64,000 bases of DNA, from NCBI RefSeq assembly GCF_050947875.1, contig NC_134569.1, positions 265,155,600 to 265,219,599 of the forward strand, read 5' to 3'. This DNA comes from Dermacentor variabilis. Taxonomy: Eukaryota; Arthropoda; Arachnida; Ixodida; Ixodidae. Numbering within the stretch: the stretch's first letter is position 1; the number at the start of each line of letters is the position of its first letter. The notes beneath the pieces were generated by a model. The model was not told the origin of the DNA and did no database searches. It saw only the letters and a list, made by a program, of their open reading frames with translations. Below are positions 1 to 10,280 of the stretch, piece by piece. Made by a program: the position numbers and the translations under genes.

Positions 1-300
1 AGGGGGTGGTTCATTACACTCAACGTATAAAATGGGGACAGGTAATGTCGCACATGGGGTGACAAGTGTTGTGACAGGTGGGTCGCAGTGCAAGGCTATG
101 TACTGGATCAAGTTATCAAATGCAGCACTTTCGGGGTGAGCGATAAGCCACGCAGCCGTAGTCTAGAAGGCTACGCACAATGGACCGGTAAATACGTAAG
201 AGACATGTTGGTCGGAACCCCAGAGCTTATGAGATAAAACTTTGAGGATATTCAACGCTCTATTTGCTTTAATTCGCCTTCGCCCTGCTACTGCTAGCCG
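1..300. other. Unassigned intergenic sequence
   Basis: I recognise no gene, RNA or repeat here. Short open frames have no recognisable domain. It precedes the tRNA-derived SINE. Confidence 0.5.
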
Positions 301-450
301 CCTGGTTAGGTCCGATGGTAGAGCGGCGGCCCCGGAAAGGTGGACTTCCCAGGTTCGAGTCCCGGACCAGGACGAATTTTTCTTCAACTCTGAGCTTTTT
401 TCTTTCGAGGAACCTGTCTGGGTTTCTTTTGTAGCAATTGCTACTAATTC
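301..450 (+). repeat. tRNA-derived SINE
   Basis: The head folds as a tRNA: CCTGGT at 301-306 pairs with ACCAGG at 366-371. An A-box-like TGGTAGAGCGG lies at 316-326 and a perfect B box GGTTCGAGTCC at 352-362, which together form an internal RNA polymerase III promoter. The head continues without a break into a non-tRNA body (GACGAATTTTTCTTCAACTC, then TTTCTTTCGAGGAACC) that I recall as a common tick SINE body. A free-standing tRNA gene would end near 372 with a T-run terminator. The 3' end near 450 is approximate, and I saw no clear target-site duplication. Confidence 0.7.
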
Positions 451-1366
451 ATGTCGCATGTCGCTGCCGTATCGCTGTCGCACTCATGTCGACTGAAGAT
501 TTTCGCTGGGATGCGGCAGGGCCGTTTAAAATTAACACGTCGTTCGCGAACAACTTTGCTTGACTCCTTCCGCTGTGCAGATGACTATTACGAGAACTGT
601 CTAACGCAATATGCACTTGAAATAATTTTGTTCCCCACTAAATAGTTATTTTGTCGATAGTATACCTACAAAAAAAGAAAACAAGAATGAACCATGTAAC
701 AATGTTACAAACATATTCGTTTTCGAACTATTGAAATCTCCTGATTTTTCGTAGAGGAAGTGCAATACTTCTGCGATATGTCTTCTTCCTCCGACTTGCA
801 CACAGGTCTCCGCGTACTCCTGCTCTCATAATAGGGCCGTTGCATGCGCATCCGCATATATAGCGAGAATAAATTTGATTCGGATTTCTTAATTCGTTCT
901 AATTACTAGAGTTTGAGCAAAATTAGAGTCCAAACAAAACACGGAACCATCCTTTAGCCGGAAGTTTATCTAACTGACAGATGAACTGTCACTTGCGTCT
1001 GTATGTGATGGTTGCTGTTTGCGCCTGTGTGACGAACCGCCTTCATCGCTTTTGTGAGCTGGCTTAATTCCGTCATCATATATTCGATCGTCAACATTTG
1101 TTACGCAAAAACAACTAAACTTGTTGCCTCTCACTCCTTCAAAGCGCTGCGCCGCCTGTCGGAACGCACTGGCGCGTGTGAACCGTGGCCTAAAGGCTCA
1201 ATTTCGAAGTGAAAAAATAGTCCAGAGTTCAATTACTGGCATAACCACTGCTGAAGACTTTTCGCGCCACGTCACAAAGAAACCAATTAAACACCGTGTA
1301 AGCACATAAATGACGCGAACACGACTATAACGGGAGAGGGGACTTTCGGTCCATGAAAAAAATAAA

Positions 1367-1370
<4 letters not shown>
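451..1370. other. Unassigned AT-rich sequence
   Basis: No recognisable coding domain, RNA gene or repeat. The small open frames (for example 1121-1309) have no family features. It may be unique sequence or very old repeat. Confidence 0.45.

Positions 1371-1415
<45 letters not shown>
1371..1415. repeat. (TA)n microsatellite, probable LINE tail
   Basis: About 45 bp of uninterrupted alternating TA. It lies directly at the 3' side of the minus-strand LINE 3'UTR (1416-1644), so I read it as the simple-repeat tail of that LINE. It could also be an independent expansion. Confidence 0.8.
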
Positions 1416-1416
<1 letters not shown>

Positions 1417-2725
1417 CTTCAAAATACTTAACAGGTCCCAAGAATGGGCATTGGGTAAGGGAAGCTTCAAACATTTTGCACAATATAAAGGGCAAACAAT
1501 TATAGAGAACATAAAGCACTTTATTAATATTAATACAACAACGGGACAAGTTTACACAAACTCTAAAATTCCCAGATCAAAGAAAAAAATGAAAGAAAGG
1601 CATACAAGAAACAAAGCAGACAAGATTTTTTTTCTTTTTCTTTTTCAAAGTACGACATGAATGTTTGTGTCATGACGGATATTTTCTTTGTTAGCTTCAG
1701 CTATGAGGATACTGGGAAGCTCGTTCCACATGCGGATGACACGTGGAAATGCAGATGAGTTAAAAGCATCTGTTTTACCGTAGATGCGCGTGAAAAAAAG
1801 ATGATTATGCAATCTTCGTGAGGTGAATGAAGAAACTTGCAGAGCTATTGGCGATGGCCTTGATCCGTTAACGCACTTGTGAAATAGCGATAAACGTGCT
1901 ACATCATAACGAGTGTTCAATGAAGGAATTGATAAATTGGTTTTAATTTGCATTATACTTTCGTTGCAGCCGTAATTTTGTGAGATGAATCGAGAGGCTC
2001 TATTCTGAACTCATTCTAGCATAATCGTTAAATAAATGTATTGTGCGGACGATATTGAAAAAGCAAATTGAAGTTGAGGGCGAACAACTGTAAGTTAGGC
2101 TAATTTGCGGACATTTCTCGGCGCCTTACGGAGGTTCTGGCCTAAATATCCCAAGGGTCGGGAGGCATTTGTACAGACGTTGTTGATATGTGTAGTCCAG
2201 CTAAGGTTTGATGTCAGGATTACGCCTAGGTATTTGAAAAAAACTACAGACACAGGAATGTTATTAATATAGTACGAGAAGTGAGAAAGGAAATGTTTGC
2301 GAGTGAAAGATATTACTTTACATTTTCTAGATTAAGCGACATTAGCCAGGCGCTACAGCAACGGCTGTTGGTCAAGATCATTTTGAATTTTTACGTGGTC
2401 ATCAGTACTAGCAATTTCTGGGTAAATTATACAACCAGGAAAACTCCGCACATGAGAAAATATGTTATTCGTTAAGTCGTTAATATATATCAGGAAAAGT
2501 AGTGGACGGAGGACACTGCCTTGTGGCACACCAGAGGAAACGTAAGAGAGTGGGGAGGAAAAATTAATAACCACGGTGAACTGCCGCCGATTGGCAAGAA
2601 AGTTCGGAATCCAAGATAGCGTTAGTGAATCTAAGGACAACGAAGACAGTTTAGAAATTAGTAGGCAGTGAGCCACGCGATCAAAGGCTTTTGAAAAATC
2701 TACACCAGAATTTCCTAGGTGCCCG
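1371..2725 (-). mobile_element. LINE 3' portion (RT and C-terminus), 5'-truncated, decayed
   Basis: Reading the minus strand, an RT palm begins near 2725 with DFSKAFD, then SGVPQGSVL and a PLLFLIYINDL block (in the frame 2353-3033). The FADD catalytic block is degraded. Further on are a KYLGVILTSNLSW block around 2240-2200 and a QNRASRFIS block near 2000. The frame 1645-1953 carries the typical LINE C-terminus (RLSLFHK, then RMWNELPS) and ends in a stop at 1645-1647. A 3'UTR of about 230 nt leads to (TA)n. Several frameshifts and stops make it a dead copy. The motifs fit the CR1/L2/Jockey group; the exact clade is uncertain. The upstream join near 2725 looks chimeric. Confidence 0.75.
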
Positions 2726-3014
2726 TTTATCTTTTTATTACCTACTTCTGACAGCCATTGGGACCCTTTTGTCTTGATTTTCTCGTTGATCGAATAGGAT
2801 GTTTCCCTTCTGCATTTTATGTAGTTTTCCCATTTTCTCTCTACTTCTGCTTCAGTTTGTCCCTTACTTTTCGAATACCTGTGTTCGCTGGAGGCTTCTT
2901 GACGTTTCTTTATGGTCTTCTTTACCTCTTCATCCCACCAGTTCTTGAGTTTTCGTATCCCTGGCCATGTTTTCGGGACTCGCACCTTACCTAGCTCAAG
3001 CTCAAATGGTCTCA

Positions 3015-3996
3015 TTACCTTGGGTAAGTCCAATAAGTTTCAGTACCCTCTGATATTTCCTCTTCAATTTGTTTTGCCGCTATTTCCACTCGCTCTTGTG
3101 AGTAAAAAATTACATCTGGCTGTTCCCCACCCGTCGTTCGTGCTTTAGTTTCCCTCATAAAACTCAATTTGATACGTTTGTGGTCGCTACCTATACTTCT
3201 GGAGTCCTGTTCATCTATAATCATGGCTCCTAATCTATCGTACATCCTATGTCATATGTCACATTAACGCATATTCTATTGTCAAGTGTCGACACCCTAA
3301 CTTCAATGTCATGATCACGGGATCATGACATGGATCACACTTCGCAGTAGAGTTACAGACAACTAAGTTATTTCTCTCACGCATATCCAGCAGCATGGTA
3401 CCCGTGAAGTCTGTGTACCCATCCATAACTTCAACATGTGCATTCATGTCTCCTAAAACAATTATCTCACATCCTTTCTCTAGCTCATTGATGTACGCTG
3501 CTATACAGTCCAACATTTTTTTGCTTTCTTCTTTAGCATTTGATCCTGTCCAAAGCTATATAAAGCCTAGGAGTGTTTTCTCCCCCGATACCTTTCCTTT
3601 TAGCCATAGTTGCTCCTTGCATTCCAGTTTAAACATTTGCGAATTTGTATTTTTATGAATGAGTGTTCCGATTCCCCCATCCTTTCTGCTACCCTGCACT
3701 CTGCTGCCGTATTTCCATGCAAAATGAAATTTACAGGGCAGCTGTTCCATGTCACTTAGATGCGCCTGTACAAACCCACAGACCATTAGGTTCTCCCGCC
3801 TTAGTTGTTCTTCGATTTCCTCCCATTTCAGCCTATTTCTGCCACCTTGCATATTAATAAACCTTGTGTGTGACCTAATTTGGCACTGGTGCTTATTCCT
3901 GTTGCCTGTGCTACAGTACCGATGCTTGCTTGTTTGTAGCTCCTGCCTCGAATCGTCCACGCCTACACTGGTTGCTTCAGGGTTCCGGGTCCCCAT
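3015..3996 (-). pseudogene. LINE ORF2 remnant: AP-like endonuclease
   Basis: Three adjoining minus-strand frames reconstruct an exonuclease-endonuclease-phosphatase fold. The frame 3556-3996 has the first strand (INMQGGRNRLKWEE), where the usual glutamate block is altered. The frame 3259-3516 has VLGDMNAHVE, the D-x-N catalytic block, and a YTDFTGTMLLD stretch. The frame 3015-3245 has RSIGSDHKRIKL, the S-D-H block. Frameshifts near 3540 and 3255 separate them. The domain nicks target DNA for target-primed reverse transcription in living relatives; this copy cannot make it. Confidence 0.72.
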
Positions 3997-5214
3997 AAAA
4001 AATCTGTTGCCTGGTGACCCATCCTGACCCCTATCCTTTTGCCAGTGGCACCACTGTAGTGAATGTCATCCTGTACAAAAGGCCGGGAGCCGGCTCCGTA
4101 CACGTCCCTGTTGACCTCCATCACGCTGTACCCGAGTCATCGGCTCATACTCCTAATGACCCAATTGGCCTCAACCACCCTCCTTTCTATCTGGTCAGTC
4201 TGGCCCTGAAGCTCTGGGATAGTGCATATCGTGATATACACCCTCCCGGAGGCCTCTCTAAGCTTACGCAGCCCAGTCTCAATGTGCATCTCAAAGTCCT
4301 GGCTTCTCCCCTTACGCACGTCATTGAGCCCTGCATGCATAATGACCAAGCTATCGCCGTCTGTGCTGTACCCTTGGTAGGGGACAGCAAAGCACTATCC
4401 CGGAGCTTCCATCGCCTTGGTCATCGCTTCCACCATGCCCTTCCCCGCTTGCGCCTCCACCTGCACTCGCCCGCCCGCCTTCATTCTCGCCATCACACTT
4501 TCTTCAGCCCTCCCAACATTGGAGTCCCCTATCACCAGACCCTTCTGCCTGCGAACCGTTCGCCGCCAGCCTGTGTCCGCTGCCCCTCTCTGCGCCCGCT
4601 GGCACCCCTGAAGCTGCAGTGTCGCCTCACTCGGGGCGTGTTGCGCTGCTTCGCTATAGCTATGTCGATTCACCGGCGGCGAGCCGACGACCGCTTGATC
4701 TGCCTCCTTGCCTCCCACTTCGCCTGTAGGGTTATCCTACTTTCTCAGCTTTGCCACTGGCTTGAAGTCCTGACCCACTCATTCTCCACTGCACGTGTCT
4801 CAAGCGCATCGAGCCGCCTTTCTAGTTCGGCGCTTTTTTCCCTCTCTTCCCCAAGCTTGGCCGCGGTCCTTAGTACTTGCGCGGCCTGGGCCGCCTCCAC
4901 CTTCACCAAACCATCGACTTTCGCCTGCAGTGCTACCCGCTTCTCCTGCTCCTGAATCAGGTCTGCTTTCAGCTCTTCGAAATTAGCCGCCCAAGTCCCT
5001 TCCACTTTTTGGACTGCTTCCCTGACACCTTCGAACGGCCTGCACATGAAGGTGACCCCTTCGCGTCTGGTAAACTCTGGAAACTAGTCTTGTCGAGGAA
5101 GCACCAGCGCAGGAACTCGTCGCAGTGCACTTGCTCCTCGTCCCCCGCGGCCTTCCCGTTCTTCGGTTTCATCGCTAGGCCTACGTCCCTTGGCCCAACG
5201 AGCAAGTCCGCCAA
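3960..5214 (-). pseudogene. LINE ORF1 remnant: zinc-binding-like N-terminus, coiled coil, SGNH/GDSL esterase
   Basis: A broken ORF1 on the minus strand. The frame 4969-5214 holds a Cys/His segment (CDEFLRWCFLDKTSF) resembling the PHD-like finger of CR1 ORF1. After a frameshift, 4745-5047 encodes an Ala/Glu/Lys-rich coiled coil. The frame 4395-4718 carries VIGDSNVG, the GDS nucleophile block. After another frameshift, 4137-4349 has HAGLNDV, the G-x-N-D block. Beyond an in-frame TGA, about 4100-3970 reads DDIHYSG, the catalytic D-x-x-H block. So all three SGNH hydrolase blocks are visible although the gene is dead. In CR1 elements this domain is thought to act with the retrotransposition complex; its exact role is not settled. 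Confidence 0.7.
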
Positions 5215-5650
5215 ATCACACGAGCAAAGACGAGCTGAACCGCCAACACAAACAAAAATAAAACATTAACGCTCCCTACCCCATGTAACAATCACTACAG
5301 AGAGCTAGCTCAAATAATTAAGCCTATCAAATATGACCCGGCTGCCACCTAGGCCTAACGGGGGATCCGCCAGACCTAGAAAGCCTCTTGCTAGAGAGCC
5401 GTTTACTACTCTTGCTAAGAATTCAAAATTTGCGCCCCTAATCCATGCAAAAGAAAACACCTCGAAAACTCTAGCTAATAAAAATAAAGGAGTACTTTGC
5501 TACGAACGACGTCACTGAAGCCTCGGGCACAGGAGTGTCCGCTACCATCCGAAGAGCTTCCCGCGAACCATGGTAACACCATGTAACACAGCATTGACGC
5601 GGACACGGATAATGTATATTGCAGGGTGTGTCAATACACCCTGAAATATA
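5215..5650. other. Unassigned sequence, possible LINE 5'UTR
   Basis: No domain-bearing frame. It lies upstream of the minus-strand ORF1 and may be the 5'UTR of that LINE; I cannot place its boundary. Confidence 0.35.
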
Positions 5651-5682
5651 CAGGTTAGGTTAGGTTAGGTTGGGTTAGGGTG
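5651..5682 (+). repeat. Short TTAGG telomere-type repeat
   Basis: About six GGTTA/GGTTG units, with the G-rich strand on plus. This is the same motif as the longer arrays at 6104 and 9353. Confidence 0.85.
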
Positions 5683-5762
5683 CCTTTTGTCAATGAACAA
5701 AGTTTATTCACATGTTTCTCGTCTCCTTACATGAAAACTGAATTTAACAGGTGAAACGTAAT

Positions 5763-5789
5763 CTTCAGGTGGCCTGTTGCCACCTGAAG
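5763..5789. repeat. Perfect 11-bp inverted repeat with 5-nt loop
   Basis: CTTCAGGTGGC (5763-5773) and GCCACCTGAAG (5779-5789) pair perfectly across a CTGTT loop. No T-run follows it, so it is not an obvious terminator. Function unknown. Confidence 0.8.
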
Positions 5790-5908
5790 GCAATGTCGGC
5801 AATGTCCGTGACAATTTAAATTACTTACACCAGGCTGGGCGTAGAATAGTGTGACGTGGAGAGCCACTGCTTCAGTCTGGCCTAACCCGCTTTCATGTGG
5901 AAATGCCA

Positions 5909-6085
5909 CGTCATCATCGTCATCATCATAATCAGCCTGGAATGCCCACTGCAGGGCAAAGGCCTCTCTCATGCTTCTCAAACACAGACCTCAAAACTTG
6001 CCTTCCCTAAATCCTAAACCCATAATAGGTTTCCTTAATCGGTTACCTTCCCTCCACGTACCCTGCCTATGCCCATTTCTTTTTT
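5909..6085 (-). mobile_element. RTE-like LINE 3' end fragment
   Basis: Read on the minus strand, a conserved-looking 3' segment (complement of GCCCACTGCAGGGCAAAGGC at 5946-5965) leads to a (GAT)n-type tail at 5909-5931. I recall this arrangement as the 3' end of RTE-clade LINEs in ticks and other arthropods. No coding part is present. The family call is from memory and the upstream limit is approximate. Confidence 0.45.
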
Positions 6086-6103
6086 ATTTCAACAAAAATT
6101 CTC

Positions 6104-6661
6104 TTGGGTTAGGTTGGGTTAGGTTAGGTTGGGTTAGGTTAGGTTAGGTTCGGTTCGGTTAGGTTAGGTTAGGTTAGGTTGGGTTAGGTTAGGCTAGGTT
6201 AGGTTGGGTTGGGTTAGGTTGGGTTAGGTTAGGTTAGGTTGGGTTAGGTTAGGTTTGGTTAGGTTGGGTTCGGTTAGGTTAGGTTGGGTTAGGCTAGGTT
6301 AGGTTAGGTTAGGTTGGGTTAGGTTAGGTTGGGTTAGGTTAGGTTAGGTTGGGTTAGGTTGGGTTAGGTTTTATTGGGTTAGGTTGGGTTAGGTTAGATT
6401 AGGTTTGGTTAGGTTAGGTTAGGTTAGGTTGGGTTAGGTTAGGTTAGGTTAGGATGGGTTAGGTTAGGTCAGGTTAGGTTAGAATAGGTTGGGTTAGGTT
6501 AGGTTGGGTTAGGTTAGGTTAGGTTTGGTTAGGTTATGTTAGGTTAGGTTGGTTTAGGTTAAGTTAGGTTAGGATAGGTTAGGTTAGGTCAGGTTAGGTT
6601 AGAATAGGATGGGTTAGGTTAGGTTAGGTTAGGTTGGGTTAGTTTAGGTTAGGTTAGGTTA
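6104..6661 (+). repeat. Interstitial TTAGG-type array 1
   Basis: About 560 bp of GGTTA units, regularly interrupted by GGTTG variants that give a TTAGG-TTAGG-TTGGG rhythm, plus scattered point changes. TTAGG is the ancestral arthropod telomere motif, here with its G-rich strand on plus. The degeneracy and the sequence on both sides show it is interstitial. It abuts the piggyBac-like element at 6662. Confidence 0.93.
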
Positions 6662-8125
6662 GCCTCCTGAGACCCGGGATGCATTTGAGTGCACAGATTT
6701 TTCACGAACTTTCAGAATAAATAAGTTTGGTTATGAAGGTGAAAAGTGTTAAATGTTTTTCAATAGCCGTGATAATTTCAGCCCAGCACGTTGTCCAATA
6801 TACTGGACACCGGGATGCTACCCGGTCTTTCTTCACCCAGCGCGCACGTAATGACGTACCACAGATATTACGCAAAACTCGTGTGCAAAAATATTTCAAT
6901 AACTCAAAAGGCAAAGTAGTCAATAAAGTACATAAGAAGAGCATTCCTCTGCTTAAAAAAATTTTTGCTCTTGTGTTCACTTTCCGTGGGCAATTTCAAA
7001 ACACCTGTTTGTCCTTGGTGATGCAGAAGAAGAGCCGATATTTGGTGCAAAATAATTTTGTTTTCATGTCGCAGCCCTGTAGTCTGCAACGAGCAGCGTT
7101 TGCAGTGTCTGCCAGTATTGAGTAGTGGGTAGTGCTCTTTTCTTGGGGTTCTCGAGGAGACAGCCGAGCCAGCTTTGATGGTGGATGCCACTCGGCTTCG
7201 TTCTCACTCTCCGTTTCATCCTACTTTTTCCCTTTAGCCATGCGAGCCTCAGCAACTGATTGGTGGAACTGCATATATTTGAGTATTTCTTTCCGCCGCT
7301 TCTTTAGTGGGGGTATGTCCCGGGTGTTCTGCACCCAGGAGTTGCTGAGGGCAATGTCGAAGAGGTGAAAGATGGCTCTGATTGTCCACTTGTTGACGCC
7401 CGCTTTTATCATGTAGTTACTTATCATTCGGTCTGCTTTGTCAACAGCGCCAATGTTGAAGTTGTACATGCGAGCAATATCTGGTAGAGGGATATTGATA
7501 TGTTTTTCTTTTACGAGACCACTGCGACAGTAGGTGTCTTGCGGGTCCAAGCCATAAATTGAAAAAAGACACTTTATTGGCTTAATTCATCAGACGCGCG
7601 AGGCCGGTCCCCCGCAGAAAAAAAGAGACGCGATTTCGTCCACAAGCCGCTAAACGGCAACAGTACTAGCCTGCTGTCCATAACAAGGCTATCGCAAAAG
7701 CGCGGTCAAAATAACCGGGTTGAGTCCAAGCGTCCAACGTAATGGACACGCGAAATAAAAGGAAGAGTAAAAAAAGGTAAGCACGCGAACAGTTTAAATT
7801 TCGTGTTCTGCGCGTACGCTGTTGTATTAACTTTATTATAAAATGAAAGATATGCCCTAAAAGCAGGTAGAAATACGAGAAACAGTGCTTATTTCTCCGG
7901 CAGCAGCAGTAAAACGCCGCACCGCTTAATGCCGCCATAGTGGAACTGTTTCGGCAGGAATTTGAACGACGTATTTTAATCAATGCTGCATAGATGGCGC
8001 AAGCAGGTGTCCAATAAGCTCTACAGTGGGGTTTCATGAGGATGAAAGCCTTGTCACAGGAGTACTGTCTCATATCTGAATGTCCAATATATTAAACAAA
8101 TCCCCATAGTGGGGTCTCAGGAGGC
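6662..8125 (-). mobile_element. Defective piggyBac-like element, copy 1
   Basis: The element is bounded by 14-bp perfect terminal inverted repeats: GCCTCCTGAGACCC at 6662-6675 and its complement GGGTCTCAGGAGGC at 8112-8125. A partly palindromic TGTCCAATATA motif lies inside each end (about 6791 and 8078). Between them only the C-terminal part of a piggyBac transposase is present, on the minus strand, so the element is an internal-deletion, non-autonomous form of 1464 bp. Neither flank has the TTAA duplication typical of the family. The left flank is TTAGG repeat and the right flank is tRNA-His satellite. Confidence 0.75.
6904..7550 (-). pseudogene. piggyBac-like transposase C-terminal fragment, copy 1
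   Basis: The minus-strand frame 7221-7550 carries the conserved piggyBac block PDIARMYNFN followed by AVDKADRM. The two aspartates of VDKADRM correspond to the last acidic residues of the catalytic domain, and a downstream helix reads IFHLFDIALSNSW. The next segment (6904-7191, another frame) holds the Cys/His-rich tail, itself split by a frameshift (HCKRC in one frame, FCTKYRLFFC in another). The N-terminal half and the first two catalytic aspartates are absent, so no active enzyme can be made. Copy 2 at 10524-11077 has the same limits. Confidence 0.75.
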
Positions 8126-9352
8126 TATCACGGGGTAAAAACCTCTGGGATTTGTTCCCTCCCCTCTCTCGGTCCGCCGTGATTGTAAAGTGGTAAGTAC
8201 CATGCGTTGTGGCCACAATAGGGCAGATTGGAATCTTGGACATGGCAATATTTTTGTTTTTGTAATTGAAGTTCCCGTATATCGAACTCGTATGTCCGCG
8301 CTCACCGAATGGTAGACTTCTGCGCCCACGGGGCTACAAAACTCTGGGATTCATTCCCTCCCATCCTTCGGTTCGAAGTGATCCTAAAGTGGTTAGTACC
8401 TTCCGTTGTCGCCGCAATAGGGCAGCTTCGAATCTTGGACACGACAATGTTTTTGTTGTTGTTGAAGTTCCCGTATATCGAACTCGCATCTCTGCGCTCA
8501 TCGAAAGGTACACTTCAGTGCCCTCGCTATCACGGGGCTACAAAGCTCTGGGATTTGTTCCTTGCCGTGCCTCGGTTTGCCGTGATTGTATAGTGCTTTG
8601 TACCTTACGTTGTCGCCGCAAAGGGCAGATAAGAATCTTGGACACGGCAATATTTTTGTTGTGGTTGTTGCTGCTCTTGTTGTTATTGTTTTTCGTTGTT
8701 GTCTTTGCTGTACAAGTTCCCGTATATCGAACTCGTATGTCCGCGCTCACCGAATGGTAGACTTGTGTGCCCCCGCTATCACGGGGCTACAAAGCTCTGG
8801 GATTCATTCCCTCCCGTCCGTCGGTTTGCCGTGATCGTATAGTGGTAAGTACCTTGCGTTGTGACCGCAATATCTCAGCTTGGAGTCTTGACACGGCAAC
8901 ATTGTTGTTGTTGAAGTTCGCGTATATTGAACTCGCATGTCTGCCCTCATCGAAACGTAGATTTCTGAGCCACCGCTATCACGGGGCTACAATGCTCGGG
9001 GATTTGTTCCCTCCCGCCCTTTTGTTCGCCGTGATCGCATAGTGGTTAGTACCTTGCGTTGTCGCCGCAATAAGTCAGGTTAGAATTTTGGACTGGGCAA
9101 TATTCGTTTTGCTTTTTGTAGAAATTCGCGTATATCGAACTCGCATATCTGCACTCATTGAAATGTAGACTTCAGCACCACCTCTATCATGGGGCTACAA
9201 AGCTCTCGGATTTCTTCCCTGCCGTGCCTCGATTGGCCGTGATCTTATAGTGGTTAGTACATTGCGCGGTCGGCGAAATAGGCCAGGTTAGAATCTTCGA
9301 CACGGCAATATCTTTTGGTTGTTGTTGAAGTTCCAGTGTTTAGAACTCGCAT
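8126..9352 (+). repeat. tRNA-His-derived satellite, block A (6 units)
   Basis: Six units of the ~208-bp satellite described at 17932-27908, with tRNA-like cores starting near 8168, 8377, 8580, 8831, 9039 and 9237. The first unit keeps the GTG anticodon. The block starts mid-unit against the piggyBac-like right end and stops mid-unit (after ACTCGCATGT) against TTAGG array 2. Confidence 0.9.
8176..8247 (+). pseudogene. tRNA-His-like core with GTG anticodon (example unit)
   Basis: A 72-nt tRNA-like sequence. The 5' acceptor GCCGTGA opposes ACATGGC, the D arm is ATTGTAAAGTGG-like, the anticodon GTG lies at 8209-8211, and the T arm is degenerate. It ends in GGCAATATTTTTG, which gives a Pol III-type T-run just downstream. 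Similarity to metazoan tRNA-His(GTG) is from memory of the tRNA. Mismatches in the acceptor, anticodon and T stems mark it as a pseudogene. Confidence 0.7.
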
Positions 9353-10280
9353 GTGGTTAGGTTAGGTTAGGTTGGGTTAGGTTAGGTTAGGTTGGGTTAG
9401 GTTAGGTTGGGTTAGATTAGGTTAGGTTAGGTTGGGTTAGGTTGGGTTAGGTTAGGTTAGGTTGGGTTGGGTTAGGCTAGGTAAGGTTAGGTTGGGTTAG
9501 GTTAGGTTAGGTTAGGTTGGGTTAGGTTCGGTTAGGTCAGGTTAGGTTAGGTTGGGTTAGGTGAGGTTAGGTTATGTTAGGGTGGGTTAGGTTACGTTAG
9601 GTTAGGTTAAGTTGGGTTAGATTGGATTAGGTTAGGTTAGGTTGGGTAAGGTTAGGTTAGGTTAGGTTGGGTTAGGTTAGGTTAGGTTGGGTTAGGTTAG
9701 GTTAGGTAATGTTAGGTTTAGTTAGGTTAGGTTGGGTTAGGTTAGGTTAAGTTGGGTTAGGTTAGGTTAGGTTAGGTTGGGTTAGGTTAGGTTATGTTAG
9801 GTTGGGTTAGGTTAGGTTAGGTTTGGCTGGGTTAGGTTAGGTAAGGTTGGGTGAGGTTAGGTTAGATTAGGTTAGCTTGGGTTAGGTTAGGTTAGGTTAG
9901 GTTGGGTTAGGTTAGGTTCGGTTAGGTTGGGTTAGGTTAGGTTAGGTTCGCTTAGGTTAAGTTAGGTTGGGTTAGGTTAGGTTAGGTTGGGCTAGGTTAG
10001 GTTGGGTTAGGTTAGGTTAGGTTAGGTTAGGTTGGGTTAGGTTGGGTTAGGTTAGGTTAGGTTGGGTTAGGTTAGGTTGGGTTAGGTTAGGTTAGGTTAG
10101 GTTGGGTTAAGTTAGGTTAGGTTAGGTTGGGTTAGTTTAGGTTAGGTTGCGTTAGGTTAGGTTAGGTTAGCTTAGGTTCGGTAGGGGTTAGGTTAGGTTA
10201 GGTTAGGTTAAGTTGGGTTAGGTTAGGTTGGGATAGGTTAGGTTAGGTTGGGTTAGGTTAAGTTAGGTTAGGTTAGGTTA
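9353..10280 (+). repeat. Interstitial TTAGG-type array 2
   Basis: About 930 bp of GGTTA/GGTTG units in the same orientation and rhythm as array 1. It starts abruptly within a tRNA-His satellite unit and ends at the left terminus of piggyBac-like copy 2. Confidence 0.93.

Larger units (their letters stand above)
2726..5214 (-). mobile_element. CR1-like LINE 5' portion (esterase ORF1, endonuclease, linker), decayed
   Basis: The minus strand from 5214 to about 2726 contains, in order, a Cys/His N-terminal segment, a coiled coil, an SGNH esterase, an APE endonuclease and a basic linker with the block NWWDEEVKKTIKKRQ. This order matches CR1-type elements that carry an esterase in ORF1. Frameshifts and stops break every module. 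The element's own RT is absent: the linker runs directly into RT sequence that appears to belong to another family at about 2725. The 5' end is not defined; 5215-5650 may be its 5'UTR. Confidence 0.75.

Noticed and set aside
301..372. Functional tRNA gene
   Set aside because: The tRNA-like part continues into a SINE body and has no terminator at its 3' end.
4014..4955. 313-residue plus-strand open frame
   Set aside because: It lies opposite the minus-strand LINE ORF1, which has recognisable esterase blocks; the plus frame has none.
7666..8073. Minus-strand 135-residue frame in the piggyBac-like element
   Set aside because: No transposase motif; it probably lies in the non-coding end region of the internally deleted element.
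9353..10280. True chromosome end (telomere)
   Set aside because: The TTAGG array is degenerate and continues into a transposon and satellite on the right.
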